Positions 1 to 8,923 of a DNA stretch of 64,000 bases are shown piece by piece. Where the stretch lies: positions 806,001-870,000 of the forward strand of contig AP018269.1 in the NCBI GenBank assembly GCA_003994795.1, in the 5' to 3' direction. Origin of the DNA: Cylindrospermum sp. NIES-4074. Lineage in GTDB: Bacteria > Cyanobacteriota > Cyanobacteriia > Cyanobacteriales > Nostocaceae. The notes beneath the pieces are model-generated. The model ran no database searches and was not told the origin of the DNA. It worked only from the letters and a program-made list of their open reading frames with translations. The number at the start of each line of letters is the position of its first letter. Position 1 is the first letter of the stretch. The translations under genes and the position numbers were made by a program.

Positions 1-14
1 TGGGCAACGCCCAC

Positions 15-3000
15 CTACAAATTATCTGCTGGGTTGATTTGGAAACTAGCAATTTTCCAAGGCTGTATTGTGAAGGTTTGTTGCAAAGATGAGAATTCGG
101 TAGTAGCTGGGGAACGCTCCAATAAATCTACCGCATCTCCTAGAACCAAACCCAAATCACTTTGCAAAGATAACTCGGCTGTTTGACCGTGAGATTCATA
201 AAAACGCAGTATTAATTGTTGTGGGTTGTCTTCTGCTGGCTTTAGCGCCATCAAGATTAAATTTTCTGCACCTAAATCTAGGAAACTTCCCCCTGAACCC
301 GTGGGGAGTTGTGAGTTGTGAGTTGTGGGTGGGTTGACTATCACTTGCAGAGGGATGTTTAATTCATATCCACGTCGTACCGTGTGGGCTAATTCCCAGC
401 TATCAGCGTGAGGATACAAAGCATAGGTAAATTCATGAATGCCTCGGTCGGCTTCTGGGTCAGGCCAATTGGGACTTCTCAGCAGTGTGAGCCGTAGTTG
501 ATTTGGTTGAGCATCGTAACCATATTTACAATCATTCAGTAAACTTACTCCGTAAATTCCGCTGGCTGTCTCTGCTGTTAAATCAGCCCAACGTAAAGCG
601 GGAACTTCCCATTTTGCTTTTTGGGCGGGGGTTTGGGGGTTTGTGGGGCGACGAATGACACCACAGGGTATTTCATAGGTAGCAAAGTCTGCTGTGACGT
701 TGAGAGGAAAGGCAGTTTTTACTAAGACTTGATTTTCTTGCCAATTTATGGTATTAGCGATTTTCAGCAGTGGTACACCAGCTTGGAGGATGTAATCTTG
801 GCAAAATTCCGATGCACCCAACTGACGCACGACACGGACACGATATTGTACTGGGCCTTGTTCTAGCCACTGAATAGATTTAAGCTGGGTTGGGGGTAAA
901 GGATGTTGAGCATAATTGGGGTCAATATTCCAAGCATCCCAATATTGACCGCTGTCTTTAAAGGCTTGTAGTTGATTTCCTGCACCACTCAAAACTTCTT
1001 TTTGATGCGTTTTGTCAAAAACACTTGCTAAATCACCTGTTTCGTGATTTACCACCACCTGCAAGAATTCATTTTCTAGAACCCATTCCGGGGGAGTTGG
1101 GGGAGTGGAGGAGTGGGAGGGAGTGGGGGAAAGCCAAAAGATGCTGTAACCGACAGGTGGGATGTCGGTAGCGAGGAATAGCAAGGTTGACGGTTCAGAT
1201 AACTGAGAGACAAGCTGCTTTCCGGAAATGTCAAAAACCTGATATTCTTGGTTAGGTAGAGAGAGGGCGACAACTTCAGAACGCACCCAATTGAGAGAGT
1301 TAAAAACTATAACAGGAATACTATTGGCTTGGGGTGGGTTTGGTAGAGTGATGTGAGAAGCGATCGCACCCAACGACTCATTTAATATCTTAGTTCCCAC
1401 CTGTTCCACTTGCTGCCACTCGGTTAGAGCATCTTGATAAACTTGGGTAATGGAAGAACCAGGTAAAATATCGTGAAACTGTTGAAATAAAACTTGCTTC
1501 CAAGCCGTTTCGATTTCCGCTTGCGGATAAGTCACCCCGCAAATTATATTTGCCAAAGTCGCAAACAATTCCGCTTGATACAATAAATTTTCACTAAAAC
1601 GGTTCCAGCGTTTTTGGTCAGCGTGACTAGTGTAACAACCACGATGGAATTCTAGATAAAGTTCATCTTCCCAAACAGGGAAATTTTGACTTTGAGATTT
1701 TATTTGCTGTAAATACTTTTCTGCTGTAGTAAATTCCAACTCTGGAAAGACAGGCGATTGTTGCCAACGTCGGGCAGTTTCTAACATATCACGAGTAGGG
1801 CCGCCGCCGTGGTCGCCAACACCAGGAAGCCAGAGAGATTCCTGTAAACCAGTTTGGGCATACCATTCACAAGCATACTCCGCCATTTTAACAGGTTCAA
1901 TACTTTGACCGATGAGTGCAGACATCAAACTAAAGATTTCGCTACCATCAGGCGATCGCCACCAAAAAGCGCCATAATCAAACTTAGTGGTATCATTCCA
2001 GCGTAGCTTTTGCGTCACAAAATACTCAATACCCGCATTAGCGAAAAACTGCGGTAAAGTCGCACAAAACCCAAAAGAATCAGGAACCCAAACCACAGGT
2101 GAAAACTTCCCGAATTTTTCCTGAAAATAGCGCTGACCATACAATAGCTGACGTACAATGGATTCACCAGCAATCAAATTCAGTTCCGGTTCCACCCACA
2201 AACCACCGATAACCTCCCAACGTCCAGCAGCCACCTGTGCTTGAATAGCCGCAAATAAATCCGGGCGATGTTCTTCAATCCAAGCATACAGCGCTGGCGT
2301 TGAATGACAAAAAATCAACTCCGGGAAATCCTCAAGCAACCTTAACGCCGACTCAAAAGTGCGTTGTGCAGCATCCCAAGTTTCACTGACAGGCCATAAC
2401 CATGCTAAATCTAAATGAGCATGACCCAACAGATAAATTTTAGATTTTAGATTTTGGATTTTGGATTGAATAAGATTTTCGCGTAAAGACAAAAGTGATT
2501 TTTCCCAATCTTCCCTCTCTTCCTTGGCGTCCTTGGCGTCTTCTCTGCGAGACGCTTCGCGTTCGCGAAGCGTTCCGAAGGAAAGGCGGTTCGTTACCTC
2601 TTTCACCAACCCATCCAACCTCTCAGGCGCAAACCGTTCCAAAAACAGCTGCATCACCGCCAACTCATCAGCCACAAAACCCGGATCAGGCTCATTATAA
2701 ACCCTTGACTCATAAACAAGGAGCGATCGCACCAAAGCACCATTATCATGTCCCGGACTTACCAACCGCAAAGCCACAACAAACTCTTCCCCAGGCGTCA
2801 CTTCTTGACTAAGAAGCACTCTCGGTAGACAATCAAATAAATCTCCCTCCAGCACCAACTTCCCATTCACATAAACTTCCGCAGCATCAGCCCACCAAAC
2901 CAAAGCCAACCGCAAAGATAACCCAGCTAAAGGAAACGAGTGTAAATCGTGAGGAACCACGAAGCTTTGCACCAACCACAGCACTTTTTTCCCCCCAGTC

Positions 3001-3194
3001 CAAGCAATATGTCCCTTATCATTTAGCTGGACAGGTTGCCAATTAGACAAATCAGAGGCGAGAATATCAGTAATTTTCCAGTCATCCTCTGCCAACAGCC
3101 AATTAGACTGGATATTAACCTGACAGCAAGCGCGTAAACTCTCAATTGTGTCGGAGATAAATTTGGTAGGGGATGGAGATACGGGAGGGTTCAT
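15..3194 (-). CDS. Alpha-mannosidase, glycoside hydrolase family 38
   Basis: A 1059-residue protein that should hydrolyse terminal alpha-mannosides. The GH38 zinc-binding motif HAHLDLAWLWP lies near residues 258-268. The nucleophile region WVPDSFGF follows about 110 residues later, and the C-terminal half looks like the beta-sandwich domains of GH38 enzymes. The N-terminal 200 residues resemble the jelly-roll domain of long bacterial alpha-mannosidases. No signal peptide is visible, so a cytoplasmic role in glycan turnover is likely. Residues about 203-253 are unusual: they are translated from dispersed repeat DNA (2440-2610) inserted in frame just before the catalytic domain. The gene is divergent from the unknown gene at 3300. 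The family call is firm; the natural substrate is unknown. Confidence 0.93.
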   Translation of the reverse strand: MNPPVSPSPTKFISDTIESLRACCQVNIQSNWLLAEDDWKITDILASDLSNWQPVQLNDKGHIAWTGGKKVLWLVQSFVVPHDLHSFPLAGLSLRLALVWWADAAEVYVNGKLVLEGDLFDCLPRVLLSQEVTPGEEFVVALRLVSPGHDNGALVRSLLVYESRVYNEPDPGFVADELAVMQLFLERFAPERLDGLVKEVTNRLSFGTLREREASRREDAKDAKEEREDWEKSLLSLRENLIQSKIQNLKSKIYLLGHAHLDLAWLWPVSETWDAAQRTFESALRLLEDFPELIFCHSTPALYAWIEEHRPDLFAAIQAQVAAGRWEVIGGLWVEPELNLIAGESIVRQLLYGQRYFQEKFGKFSPVVWVPDSFGFCATLPQFFANAGIEYFVTQKLRWNDTTKFDYGAFWWRSPDGSEIFSLMSALIGQSIEPVKMAEYACEWYAQTGLQESLWLPGVGDHGGGPTRDMLETARRWQQSPVFPELEFTTAEKYLQQIKSQSQNFPVWEDELYLEFHRGCYTSHADQKRWNRFSENLLYQAELFATLANIICGVTYPQAEIETAWKQVLFQQFHDILPGSSITQVYQDALTEWQQVEQVGTKILNESLGAIASHITLPNPPQANSIPVIVFNSLNWVRSEVVALSLPNQEYQVFDISGKQLVSQLSEPSTLLFLATDIPPVGYSIFWLSPTPSHSSTPPTPPEWVLENEFLQVVVNHETGDLASVFDKTHQKEVLSGAGNQLQAFKDSGQYWDAWNIDPNYAQHPLPPTQLKSIQWLEQGPVQYRVRVVRQLGASEFCQDYILQAGVPLLKIANTINWQENQVLVKTAFPLNVTADFATYEIPCGVIRRPTNPQTPAQKAKWEVPALRWADLTAETASGIYGVSLLNDCKYGYDAQPNQLRLTLLRSPNWPDPEADRGIHEFTYALYPHADSWELAHTVRRGYELNIPLQVIVNPPTTHNSQLPTGSGGSFLDLGAENLILMALKPAEDNPQQLILRFYESHGQTAELSLQSDLGLVLGDAVDLLERSPATTEFSSLQQTFTIQPWKIASFQINPADNL
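2440..2610. repeat. Dispersed repeat DNA inserted in frame in the alpha-mannosidase gene
   Basis: Two repeat types lie side by side. At 2440-2470 there are AT-rich heptamer-like repeats (variants of AGATTTT/GGATTTT). At 2515-2607 there is a mix of CTTGGCGTC copies, the palindrome CGCTTCGCGTTCGCGAAGCG, and GCGGTTCGTTA. The same GCGGTTCGTT/AACGAACCGC core occurs at 8952-8962 in an intergenic element and at 40592-40602 inside the DUF429 gene. The reading frame stays open and encodes a charged segment rich in R, E, D and K. Confidence 0.75.
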
Positions 3195-3299
3195 ATTTTC
3201 GCTAAGATGATGTCACTGACGATAATTAACAGTCTGGCGTTTTGATTGTGTGGCGGGAGTCTCAAAACTGAACAAGGCTAAAACTAAAAAATCATCACC

Positions 3300-4892
3300 A
3301 TGTCTTCTCGTTCCTCTGGACGTTATCAAAGCCAACTATTTAACTTTGTCCACCAGCAGTCTCGGCGGTTGACAGAACAATGGGAGAACACTTTCCGACA
3401 TTTGCAAGTTGCTACCAAGTGGGGTGTGGAAACTCTAATTTACCAGGTTTACCAGCTTTTTCAGTCAGATGAATTAGCAGGAAAACGGCTGCACACCACA
3501 GAACCACAACCCAAGCAACAATTACAACCCCAAGCAGACAGACCCATTCAGCAAGTCTTAGAAACAGTTCAGAATTTGTCTTTTGAGGAACCTACCGCCA
3601 CACCCTCAACGACTTCTAAAACTTTAAATACCTTGGCGTTCTTAGGCGCGTGGTGGTCGAAATTTATTCACATTCAGCCCACAACTAAATCTAGTCCTCC
3701 GCAGTCATTAGCAATTTCAGAAAATGTCCTCCAGCGTCATCTGCCAATAGTTAGAGGAATTGCCACAAATTTAGAAAATCGCAATTTGGTTCTTGTTACT
3801 GGCGATAATGAAATTCTAGACATTTTGACACCCCAACAGCAAGCAAAATTAGCCGACAAAATTGTGGGAGAAGTGGCTGATTATTGGCATTCTTGGCGAT
3901 TAGCTGAAGCTAAAAAAGATATCCAAATATTACCGCAAATTGACCGCATTCTAGCAAAGCTGACTGGTGGAAATTCCCAAAATATAAATGTACTACCAGA
4001 GGGAAACAAAACCGCAGACAATATAGAGTCTAAATATATACTTAATTCTAGCAGAGTGTTGGCATTGTTAGACGCCGCAGTTGCCAAGTTAGAATCAAAT
4101 GCTTTAGCACCTGTGCAACATCGTAGTCAAGAAATTATCCAAGTTGCCCAAACTCAGTTAAACATATTTATTTACGGTAAAGACCAACTAGAATCTAGGG
4201 GAAAAATTGCAGTTAATGCTGATAGCTTAAAAACTCAAACATTGAATATTCAGGCTTTGATTGAGGCGGCGCTAAATTACTTTTTTGGTGATAAAACCAG
4301 CAAAAAAATTGAGTTTAGAGAAAATAGCGGCAAAATTAGAGGTAGTGAATTACCGTATAATTACAGAAAGGTATTGCCTGAAAATCAGGAACAGAAGCTT
4401 GAATTAGGCGCAGAACCTTGGCTGACGTGGAGTGATTTGTTTGGGAAAGATAGTGAAAGTAAACAAATTATACCATCCTCAAAAATCGATCAGGCGATGC
4501 CTGCGGCGGGCAAAGCCATCGCATTTATTCCAGCAACAGACTCTCCACCAGATGAGTTAATTAATACCGCGCAAAACTGGCTACAAAAAACTAAATCAGA
4601 ATTGGTCTTGTTGGGACTTGACAAATTACCCCCCAATCAAAAACAAACTCAATCTTCTGTTTCTCAAGTTGGTAGTAAGACGGATAAAAAGGAAGTTGAC
4701 CAAAAGCCAATTCGCCAAAACTTTGAAATTGAAGCAAAACCAGACTGGATAGAAACTACAGCCACATCTTTAGGATACGAAAAGCATCCTTTAGAGCAAA
4801 TTTTGGCATGGCTAGATCTGGCTATACTTTGGTTAGAACAAATATTTGTGAATATGTTTTACTTCTTCCAAGGTTTGTTGCGGGGTAAATAA
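3300..4892 (+). CDS. Conserved cyanobacterial protein of unknown function
   Basis: A 530-residue protein I cannot assign to a named family. It begins with a basic, aromatic-rich segment, has Pro/Thr/Gln-rich linkers (about residues 65-110 and 440-470), and ends in a hydrophobic amphipathic stretch of about 35 residues rich in Leu, Phe and Trp (LDLAILWLEQIFVNMFYFF). That end could anchor it to a membrane. No enzyme motif is visible. Residues near 400-407 (4495-4530) come from a GC-rich palindromic repeat inserted in frame. The ATG at 3300 is the first in the frame and the stop lies only 3 bp before an IS66-like repeat. It is divergent from the alpha-mannosidase; no operon partner is apparent. 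Confidence 0.7.
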   Translation: MSSRSSGRYQSQLFNFVHQQSRRLTEQWENTFRHLQVATKWGVETLIYQVYQLFQSDELAGKRLHTTEPQPKQQLQPQADRPIQQVLETVQNLSFEEPTATPSTTSKTLNTLAFLGAWWSKFIHIQPTTKSSPPQSLAISENVLQRHLPIVRGIATNLENRNLVLVTGDNEILDILTPQQQAKLADKIVGEVADYWHSWRLAEAKKDIQILPQIDRILAKLTGGNSQNINVLPEGNKTADNIESKYILNSSRVLALLDAAVAKLESNALAPVQHRSQEIIQVAQTQLNIFIYGKDQLESRGKIAVNADSLKTQTLNIQALIEAALNYFFGDKTSKKIEFRENSGKIRGSELPYNYRKVLPENQEQKLELGAEPWLTWSDLFGKDSESKQIIPSSKIDQAMPAAGKAIAFIPATDSPPDELINTAQNWLQKTKSELVLLGLDKLPPNQKQTQSSVSQVGSKTDKKEVDQKPIRQNFEIEAKPDWIETTATSLGYEKHPLEQILAWLDLAILWLEQIFVNMFYFFQGLLRGK

Positions 4893-4895
4893 AAG

Positions 4896-5075
4896 GTAAG
4901 CATTCAGCTATCAGCGGTCAGCGGTCAGCGTTCGACTGATCTCACGCCGTTCGCGTAGCGTTCCGCAGGAAAGTCTAAAACCAGGTTTTAGAGCAAGTTT
5001 AGGGGTTTTTAGTTGGGGATAATCATACCAGAAGCCATTAGTAATCTCTCTGTTAGAATGCTCATAAATCCTTGA
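4896..5075. mobile_element. One-ended copy of an IS66-like MITE family (copy A)
   Basis: The left end GTAAGCATTCAGCTATCAGC matches the terminal inverted repeat of the intact copies at 44717-44892 and 45862-46126. Internal blocks also match: GTTCGACTGATCTCACGCCG, CGTAGCGTTCCGCAGGAAAG, and ATGCTCATAAAT near 5058-5069. The match stops near 5075 and no right-hand terminal repeat follows. Instead the sequence runs on into an open reading frame remnant on the minus strand. This is either a truncated copy or a fragment of a longer parent element. Confidence 0.75.
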
Positions 5076-5245
5076 CATAGACGGGCAAAGTATTGGCTAT
5101 TTAAAGGTCTGTTTATTTCCGCCTGTACTAGTCTGCCGAATGCTGCTAAACCTGCTAGAGTGATGTTCTTACCCTTTTCTCCTAAGCCGAAAATCTGCTC
5201 TGATGCTACTAATATCCCTCCTAATTCCAGCTTATTTCCTAAATC
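5009..5245 (-). pseudogene. Unrecognised ORF remnant, 78 codons, no start codon
   Basis: An open frame of 78 codons ending in TAA at 5009-5011 and preceded by an in-frame TAA, with no credible start. The translation looks protein-like (contains GGILVASEQIFGLGEKG and ends MSILTERLLMASGMIIPN) but I do not recognise the family. Its last 19 codons coincide with the conserved inner block of the MITE family; copies B and C carry the same reading frame as QEFMSILTEGLLIAFGV-like versions. The remnant may therefore be the 3' end of a gene once carried by the parent element. No function is proposed. Confidence 0.5.
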
Positions 5246-5274
5246 TTAACCGGATCTTATTTAGTTCTTAGAAA
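5245..5274 (+). promoter_or_regulatory. Candidate Pho box upstream of the PhoX-like gene
   Basis: Three 8-bp direct repeats with 3-bp spacers: CTTAACCG (5245-5252), CTTATTTA (5256-5263) and CTTAGAAA (5267-5274). The exact 11-bp period and the CTTA start of each unit fit the cyanobacterial SphR/PhoB Pho-box pattern. It lies 64 bp upstream of the start of the PhoX-like gene. Binding is inferred. Confidence 0.6.
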
Positions 5275-5338
5275 AAAATGCCTAAGGTTACTTACGGAAT
5301 CGTCCTAGTCATTTCCAAAGTGTAACCATTTCCCAACG

Positions 5339-6706
5339 ATGAACTTATCAAGACGTAAATTTTTCACATTAGCTGGTGCTAGTGCTGTTGGTGTAACAAT
5401 GCTTTCTCCTTTGGAAGCTTTTTATGCAAGAGTGGCTAGTGGTCAAGTTGCGCGAGGAATCGGCTACGGGCCTTTAGAAGCCAAGTTACCTATAAATGCG
5501 GATGAACTAGCAGATGTGATTCTTGGGGGAATTAATTTAAGCACAACTCCTTTACTGGAACTTCCCCCTGGCTTTAACTACACTGCCATATCCTATACAG
5601 GCCAAATGATGGATGACGGTACATTAGTGCCAAGCAATCATGATGGTATGGCTGCTTTTTCTGGCCCTAATAACAAGACAATTTTAGTGCGAAATCACGA
5701 ACTCAACCCTACTGCTAACGGAGTCATCGCATTTAATAAATATGACGAGATTGGGGGAGGAACAACCAGCATTGTTGTTGGTGCTAATCGTCGGGTAGAG
5801 AAACATTTTGCTTCTTTGGCAGGTACTATTCGTAACTGTGCTGGTGGGCCGACTCCTTGGGGTACTTGGGTAAGTTGTGAAGAGAATTTAACTATTCCTG
5901 CTCCCAATAATACAGCTACTAAGAAGCATGGCTATAACTTTGAAGTGCCTGCAACTGCTGACATTCAAGTTGCTGATCCTATTCCTCTGGTAGCAATGGG
6001 ACGTTTTAACCACGAAGCTGTAGCAGTAGATCCTGATACTGGTTGGGTTTATCAAACTGAAGACGACGGAAATAGCTGCTTCTATCGTTTCCGTCCTAAT
6101 CAGAAAGGTAATCTCCAAAGCGGTGGAGTACTGGAAGCTTTAGTGATTGAAGGAATGCTTACAGTTAATACGCGCAATAATTTTCTTCAATACAAAAATC
6201 AACCTTTACCTGTGAAATGGGTACAGATTGACAACGTTGACCCTGCTACCAATGATGTCAATATTTCTGTACGCAGACAAGGACAAAACAAAGGTGCGGC
6301 TATCTTTAGTCGTGGTGAAGGTGCTTGGTATGGCAATGGCTTAGTCTACTTTACCTGTACCAACGGGGGTGATGTAGGACAAGGGCAAGTATTTGCTTAT
6401 AACCCCAAAAATGATACTCTCACTTTGGTTGTGGAATCTAGTAATGTTGATGAACTAAATTTCCCTGATAACATTACCGTTGCTCCATTTGGTGATCTTT
6501 TCCTCTGTGAAGATGGTAGTGGCACTGAATATGTACAAGGTGTTAATCAAAGAGGTGAAGTATATAGGTTTGCAACAAATGCTATCAATGGCAGTGAATT
6601 TGCTGGTGTTTGTTTCTCCCCTGATGGCAAAACAATGTTTGTGAATATCCAAGATCCCGGAATTACATTAGCAATTTGGGGGACTTGGACAAGAAACCGC
6701 ACCTAA
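5339..6706 (+). CDS. PhoX-like/DUF839 protein, Tat-exported, putative phosphatase
   Basis: A 455-residue protein with a twin-arginine signal (SRRKFFTLAGASAVGVTML, residues 4-22) and a body typical of the DUF839/PhoX family. Examples are LVRNHELNP, a glycine-rich GGTTSIVV, WGTWVSCEEN, GRFNHEAVAVDPDTG and the C-terminal GVCFSPDGKTMFVNIQ. PhoX enzymes are Ca/Fe-dependent periplasmic phosphomonoesterases with a beta-propeller fold. Many DUF839 members have not been tested, so activity is inferred. Regulation by phosphate is suggested by the Pho box at 5245-5274 and by the similar arrangement at the PhoD gene (54485). A rho-independent terminator follows at 6844-6882. Confidence 0.85.
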   Translation: MNLSRRKFFTLAGASAVGVTMLSPLEAFYARVASGQVARGIGYGPLEAKLPINADELADVILGGINLSTTPLLELPPGFNYTAISYTGQMMDDGTLVPSNHDGMAAFSGPNNKTILVRNHELNPTANGVIAFNKYDEIGGGTTSIVVGANRRVEKHFASLAGTIRNCAGGPTPWGTWVSCEENLTIPAPNNTATKKHGYNFEVPATADIQVADPIPLVAMGRFNHEAVAVDPDTGWVYQTEDDGNSCFYRFRPNQKGNLQSGGVLEALVIEGMLTVNTRNNFLQYKNQPLPVKWVQIDNVDPATNDVNISVRRQGQNKGAAIFSRGEGAWYGNGLVYFTCTNGGDVGQGQVFAYNPKNDTLTLVVESSNVDELNFPDNITVAPFGDLFLCEDGSGTEYVQGVNQRGEVYRFATNAINGSEFAGVCFSPDGKTMFVNIQDPGITLAIWGTWTRNRT

Positions 6707-6734
6707 TACCAATTCCCCACAAAGTTGAAACAAA

Positions 6735-6810
6735 TGAGATCCCTCCAACCCCCCTTAAAAAGGGGGGCTAGGATAAATCATATGTATCAAGGTTTAAGAG
6801 AAACGGTATA
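6735..6810. repeat. Intergenic dispersed repeat with C6/G6 palindrome
   Basis: Contains CCCCCCTTAAAAAGGGGGG (6749-6767), an interrupted palindrome, followed by an AT-rich tail. This type of repeat is common between genes in Nostocales. It could act as a hairpin behind the PhoX-like gene, but it is not followed by a T-run. Confidence 0.5.
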
Positions 6811-6843
6811 AAGTGACGATAACTTAAGTATTTGATGATTAGC

Positions 6844-6882
6844 AGGGCTATTCTAGTCCTTTTCAGGAATAGCCCTATTTTT
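6844..6882 (+). terminator. Rho-independent terminator
   Basis: A perfect 10-bp stem, AGGGCTATTC (6844-6853) with GAATAGCCCT (6867-6876), around a 13-nt loop and followed by ATTTTTA. It lies 138 bp after the PhoX-like stop codon and before the gene at 7001. Confidence 0.8.
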
Positions 6883-7000
6883 AGCAGTTTGGACGAAAAT
6901 TATTCGCAGGATAGCGAAAATATCGCAGGTGATGTCTGAGTTTTGTCACCAGCTTATTTCCTAATAACCCTAGTTGCTATAACTATCCAATTCAAAAATC

Positions 7001-7513
7001 ATGTCGTATATTTTGGGGAAAATTATGGTGAGGAGTATTGTTAAATTTGGCAGATTAATGTGGAAGGTAAACTCGTTACTTTTGCCCTGTTCGTTAATTG
7101 TTTTATTTCTTCAACAGACTGCTTTGTCTGAATCTGGTAACTCATTAGCGCTTGCTTCAGAAGACTTCGTTTGTTATATGCGAAGCAATGATGGGCAGAT
7201 TATAAACCTTACTAAACTTTGTAGTCTTAACAACCATGAAGTTGGAAAATCAAATTTATCAACAACTGATCAGCAATTTTTAGAGAATTACAAAAGTTTT
7301 TTAAGAAAAAGAATCGGTGGTTCACCATTGATTAACAATGCTCTATCACAAGCACAAAAATCTCCTGAAGATATCGTTCAACGTGCTAAGAGTATTTGTG
7401 CATCTATCAAAACCGGAACATCAAAAAATTCACAGGTAAATTCTGGAAATATCGACGCGGACATTATAAATACTATGGCTGTCGAGTATTACTGTCCTGA
7501 ATTAGATGATTAA
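7001..7513 (+). CDS. Small secreted or membrane-anchored protein, unknown function
   Basis: A 170-residue product I do not recognise. Residues about 19-42 form a hydrophobic segment (SLLLPCSLIVLFLQQTALS) followed by a polar domain, as in a signal peptide or N-terminal anchor. The mature part has four cysteines (CYMRS, LCSLN, ICASI, YYCPE), which could pair in the periplasm. The ATG at 7001 has no clear ribosome site. The in-frame ATG at 7025 follows GGGGAAAATT and may be the real start, giving 162 residues. It stands alone between a terminator and dispersed repeats. Confidence 0.6.
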   Translation: MSYILGKIMVRSIVKFGRLMWKVNSLLLPCSLIVLFLQQTALSESGNSLALASEDFVCYMRSNDGQIINLTKLCSLNNHEVGKSNLSTTDQQFLENYKSFLRKRIGGSPLINNALSQAQKSPEDIVQRAKSICASIKTGTSKNSQVNSGNIDADIINTMAVEYYCPELDD

Positions 7514-7549
7514 GTAGCCGTCACGAACTACCTATGCCAGAATTTTTGA

Positions 7550-7635
7550 AACCACAGATGCACACAGATAATTAAAAGAAAACTTCCCATAATTCTCCTC
7601 ATCTGTGTGCATCTGTGTTTATCTGTGGTTTGATT
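7550..7635. repeat. Inverted copy pair of the ACCACAGAT(G/A) dispersed repeat
   Basis: The unit AACCACAGATGCACACAGAT (from about 7550) is answered by its near reverse complement with ATCTGTGTTTATCTGTGGTT ending about 7632, giving a long hairpin. Related units occur at 13175-13206 and 39262-39290. It lies downstream of the small exported-protein gene and could act as a transcription end for both flanking genes. Confidence 0.65.
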
Positions 7636-7679
7636 TTCATAACATTGATTTTTGCCACAAGTTTATTGTTAAGCTGCTC

Positions 7680-7735
7680 CTCATTTAATTTGCATTAATC
7701 GGGCGGGCAAGATGCCCACCCCACAAGAGTTTTAG
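7680..7735. repeat. Dispersed repeat with GGGCGGGCAAGATGCCCACC core
   Basis: About 50 bp, running from CATTTAATTTGCATTAATC through the core and CCACAAGA. It matches the sequence at 13038-13085 in reverse orientation, so it is a two-copy dispersed repeat in this window. Both copies sit near an ACCACAGAT repeat. Confidence 0.6.
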
Positions 7736-7772
7736 TTAAAATGATTTTTAGCTTATATTCTATTGGAATCAC

Positions 7773-8780
7773 TTACCAAAGCATATGATTGAGGAAATGA
7801 CGTAACAGCTTTGGCCCAGTTGGTTCCTGATATTCTGTGGGTAAGAGTGATAACATCGCCTGCTGTAACTGTTGCAAAGCTGTGTCTACTTCTTGTCGCT
7901 TGGGGATGCTGGCTGGGGTAAAGCGTAACGGTTCCCCAACGCGAATAGTTAAGTTTTTTCTTAAATAAAGATCATAAGTCCCAATTAATGCTATTGGTAC
8001 TATTGGCACTCCAGCCCGCAAGGCGTAAATTACAGTCCCTCGCTTCAAGGGAAGATGTAACTTTCCCTCTGTGTTTCCCAGTCTTCCTTCAGGAAAAAGA
8101 ATCATTCCATCACCACGGGCCAAAATTCCCAAAACAATACGGTCTATCCGGCGTAGTGTTTGGATATCTCCCCCTGTGGGTACTGTCTTTTCAATGGCTG
8201 TGGCCAGTTCTAGAAGGTCTTGCTGTCCTGCTTTGGCGGCGGCGATGACGGCGAGTTCTTCTTTCCAAATGCGTTCTAAAGGAATTACACCCCCAGCAAA
8301 ACCCAAAATCAGCCGCTTCCACCACTTATTATAAAGGGTACGAGCATCACCCAAAATATGGTAATAGGGTTGGGTGGGTAGTTCTGCTAACAAGAGTAAG
8401 GGGTCGATGTGGTGGAGATGGTTAACAGCTAAGATTGCGGGTTCTTGGGGTATCCTTTCTAGATGTTCGACTCGCACCCGGAATAGGGAATGAATTAGCG
8501 ATCGCAATACACAACGTCGCAACCTAGAATTAACTCTGGGCTGGTTATTGGCTGAGAGTCCACTGAGCGCTGTTTCTATAGTATGGCGGATTGTGCGATC
8601 GCCTGCCGCTGCTACACCCTCTTGCACTCGCTTGATAGCTGCATCACTTAATTGTGTTTTATTTTCCGGCTGATGGCTTGAGGTCAAGTCTGCTGTTTTC
8701 CCATCTGTATGAACCTGTAAGTTTTCAGGTACAGATTCACTTGAAGAACTTTCGATAACGTCCTCTCTGAATTCATGCAC
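7773..8780 (-). CDS. 1-acyl-sn-glycerol-3-phosphate acyltransferase (PlsC family)
   Basis: A 335-residue acyltransferase expected to add a fatty acyl chain to lysophosphatidic acid or a related acceptor at the membrane. The catalytic HX4D block is NHLHHIDPL (His121, Asp126) and the acceptor-binding block is FPEGRLGNTEG, about 100 residues later. VPIVPIALIG matches the last conserved block. The first 90 residues are polar and not part of the domain, so the protein is longer than typical PlsC (about 240 residues). It may be one of several cyanobacterial paralogues. It is a single gene, divergent from the hydrolase at 9190. Confidence 0.85.
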   Translation of the reverse strand: MHEFREDVIESSSSESVPENLQVHTDGKTADLTSSHQPENKTQLSDAAIKRVQEGVAAAGDRTIRHTIETALSGLSANNQPRVNSRLRRCVLRSLIHSLFRVRVEHLERIPQEPAILAVNHLHHIDPLLLLAELPTQPYYHILGDARTLYNKWWKRLILGFAGGVIPLERIWKEELAVIAAAKAGQQDLLELATAIEKTVPTGGDIQTLRRIDRIVLGILARGDGMILFPEGRLGNTEGKLHLPLKRGTVIYALRAGVPIVPIALIGTYDLYLRKNLTIRVGEPLRFTPASIPKRQEVDTALQQLQQAMLSLLPTEYQEPTGPKLLRHFLNHMLW

Positions 8781-8923
8781 AAATCATAATCCTTACGGGT
8801 ACACTCTGAAACGTTCCTCAGTTAGAAGTTGTCAGTTTGACCCCTCTGGGGTTGGTGTAGGGTGTGGGGTATGGGGGGAAGAATTTAGCTCTGGAAAAAG
8901 GAGAGGGAGTAACTCAATTTATT

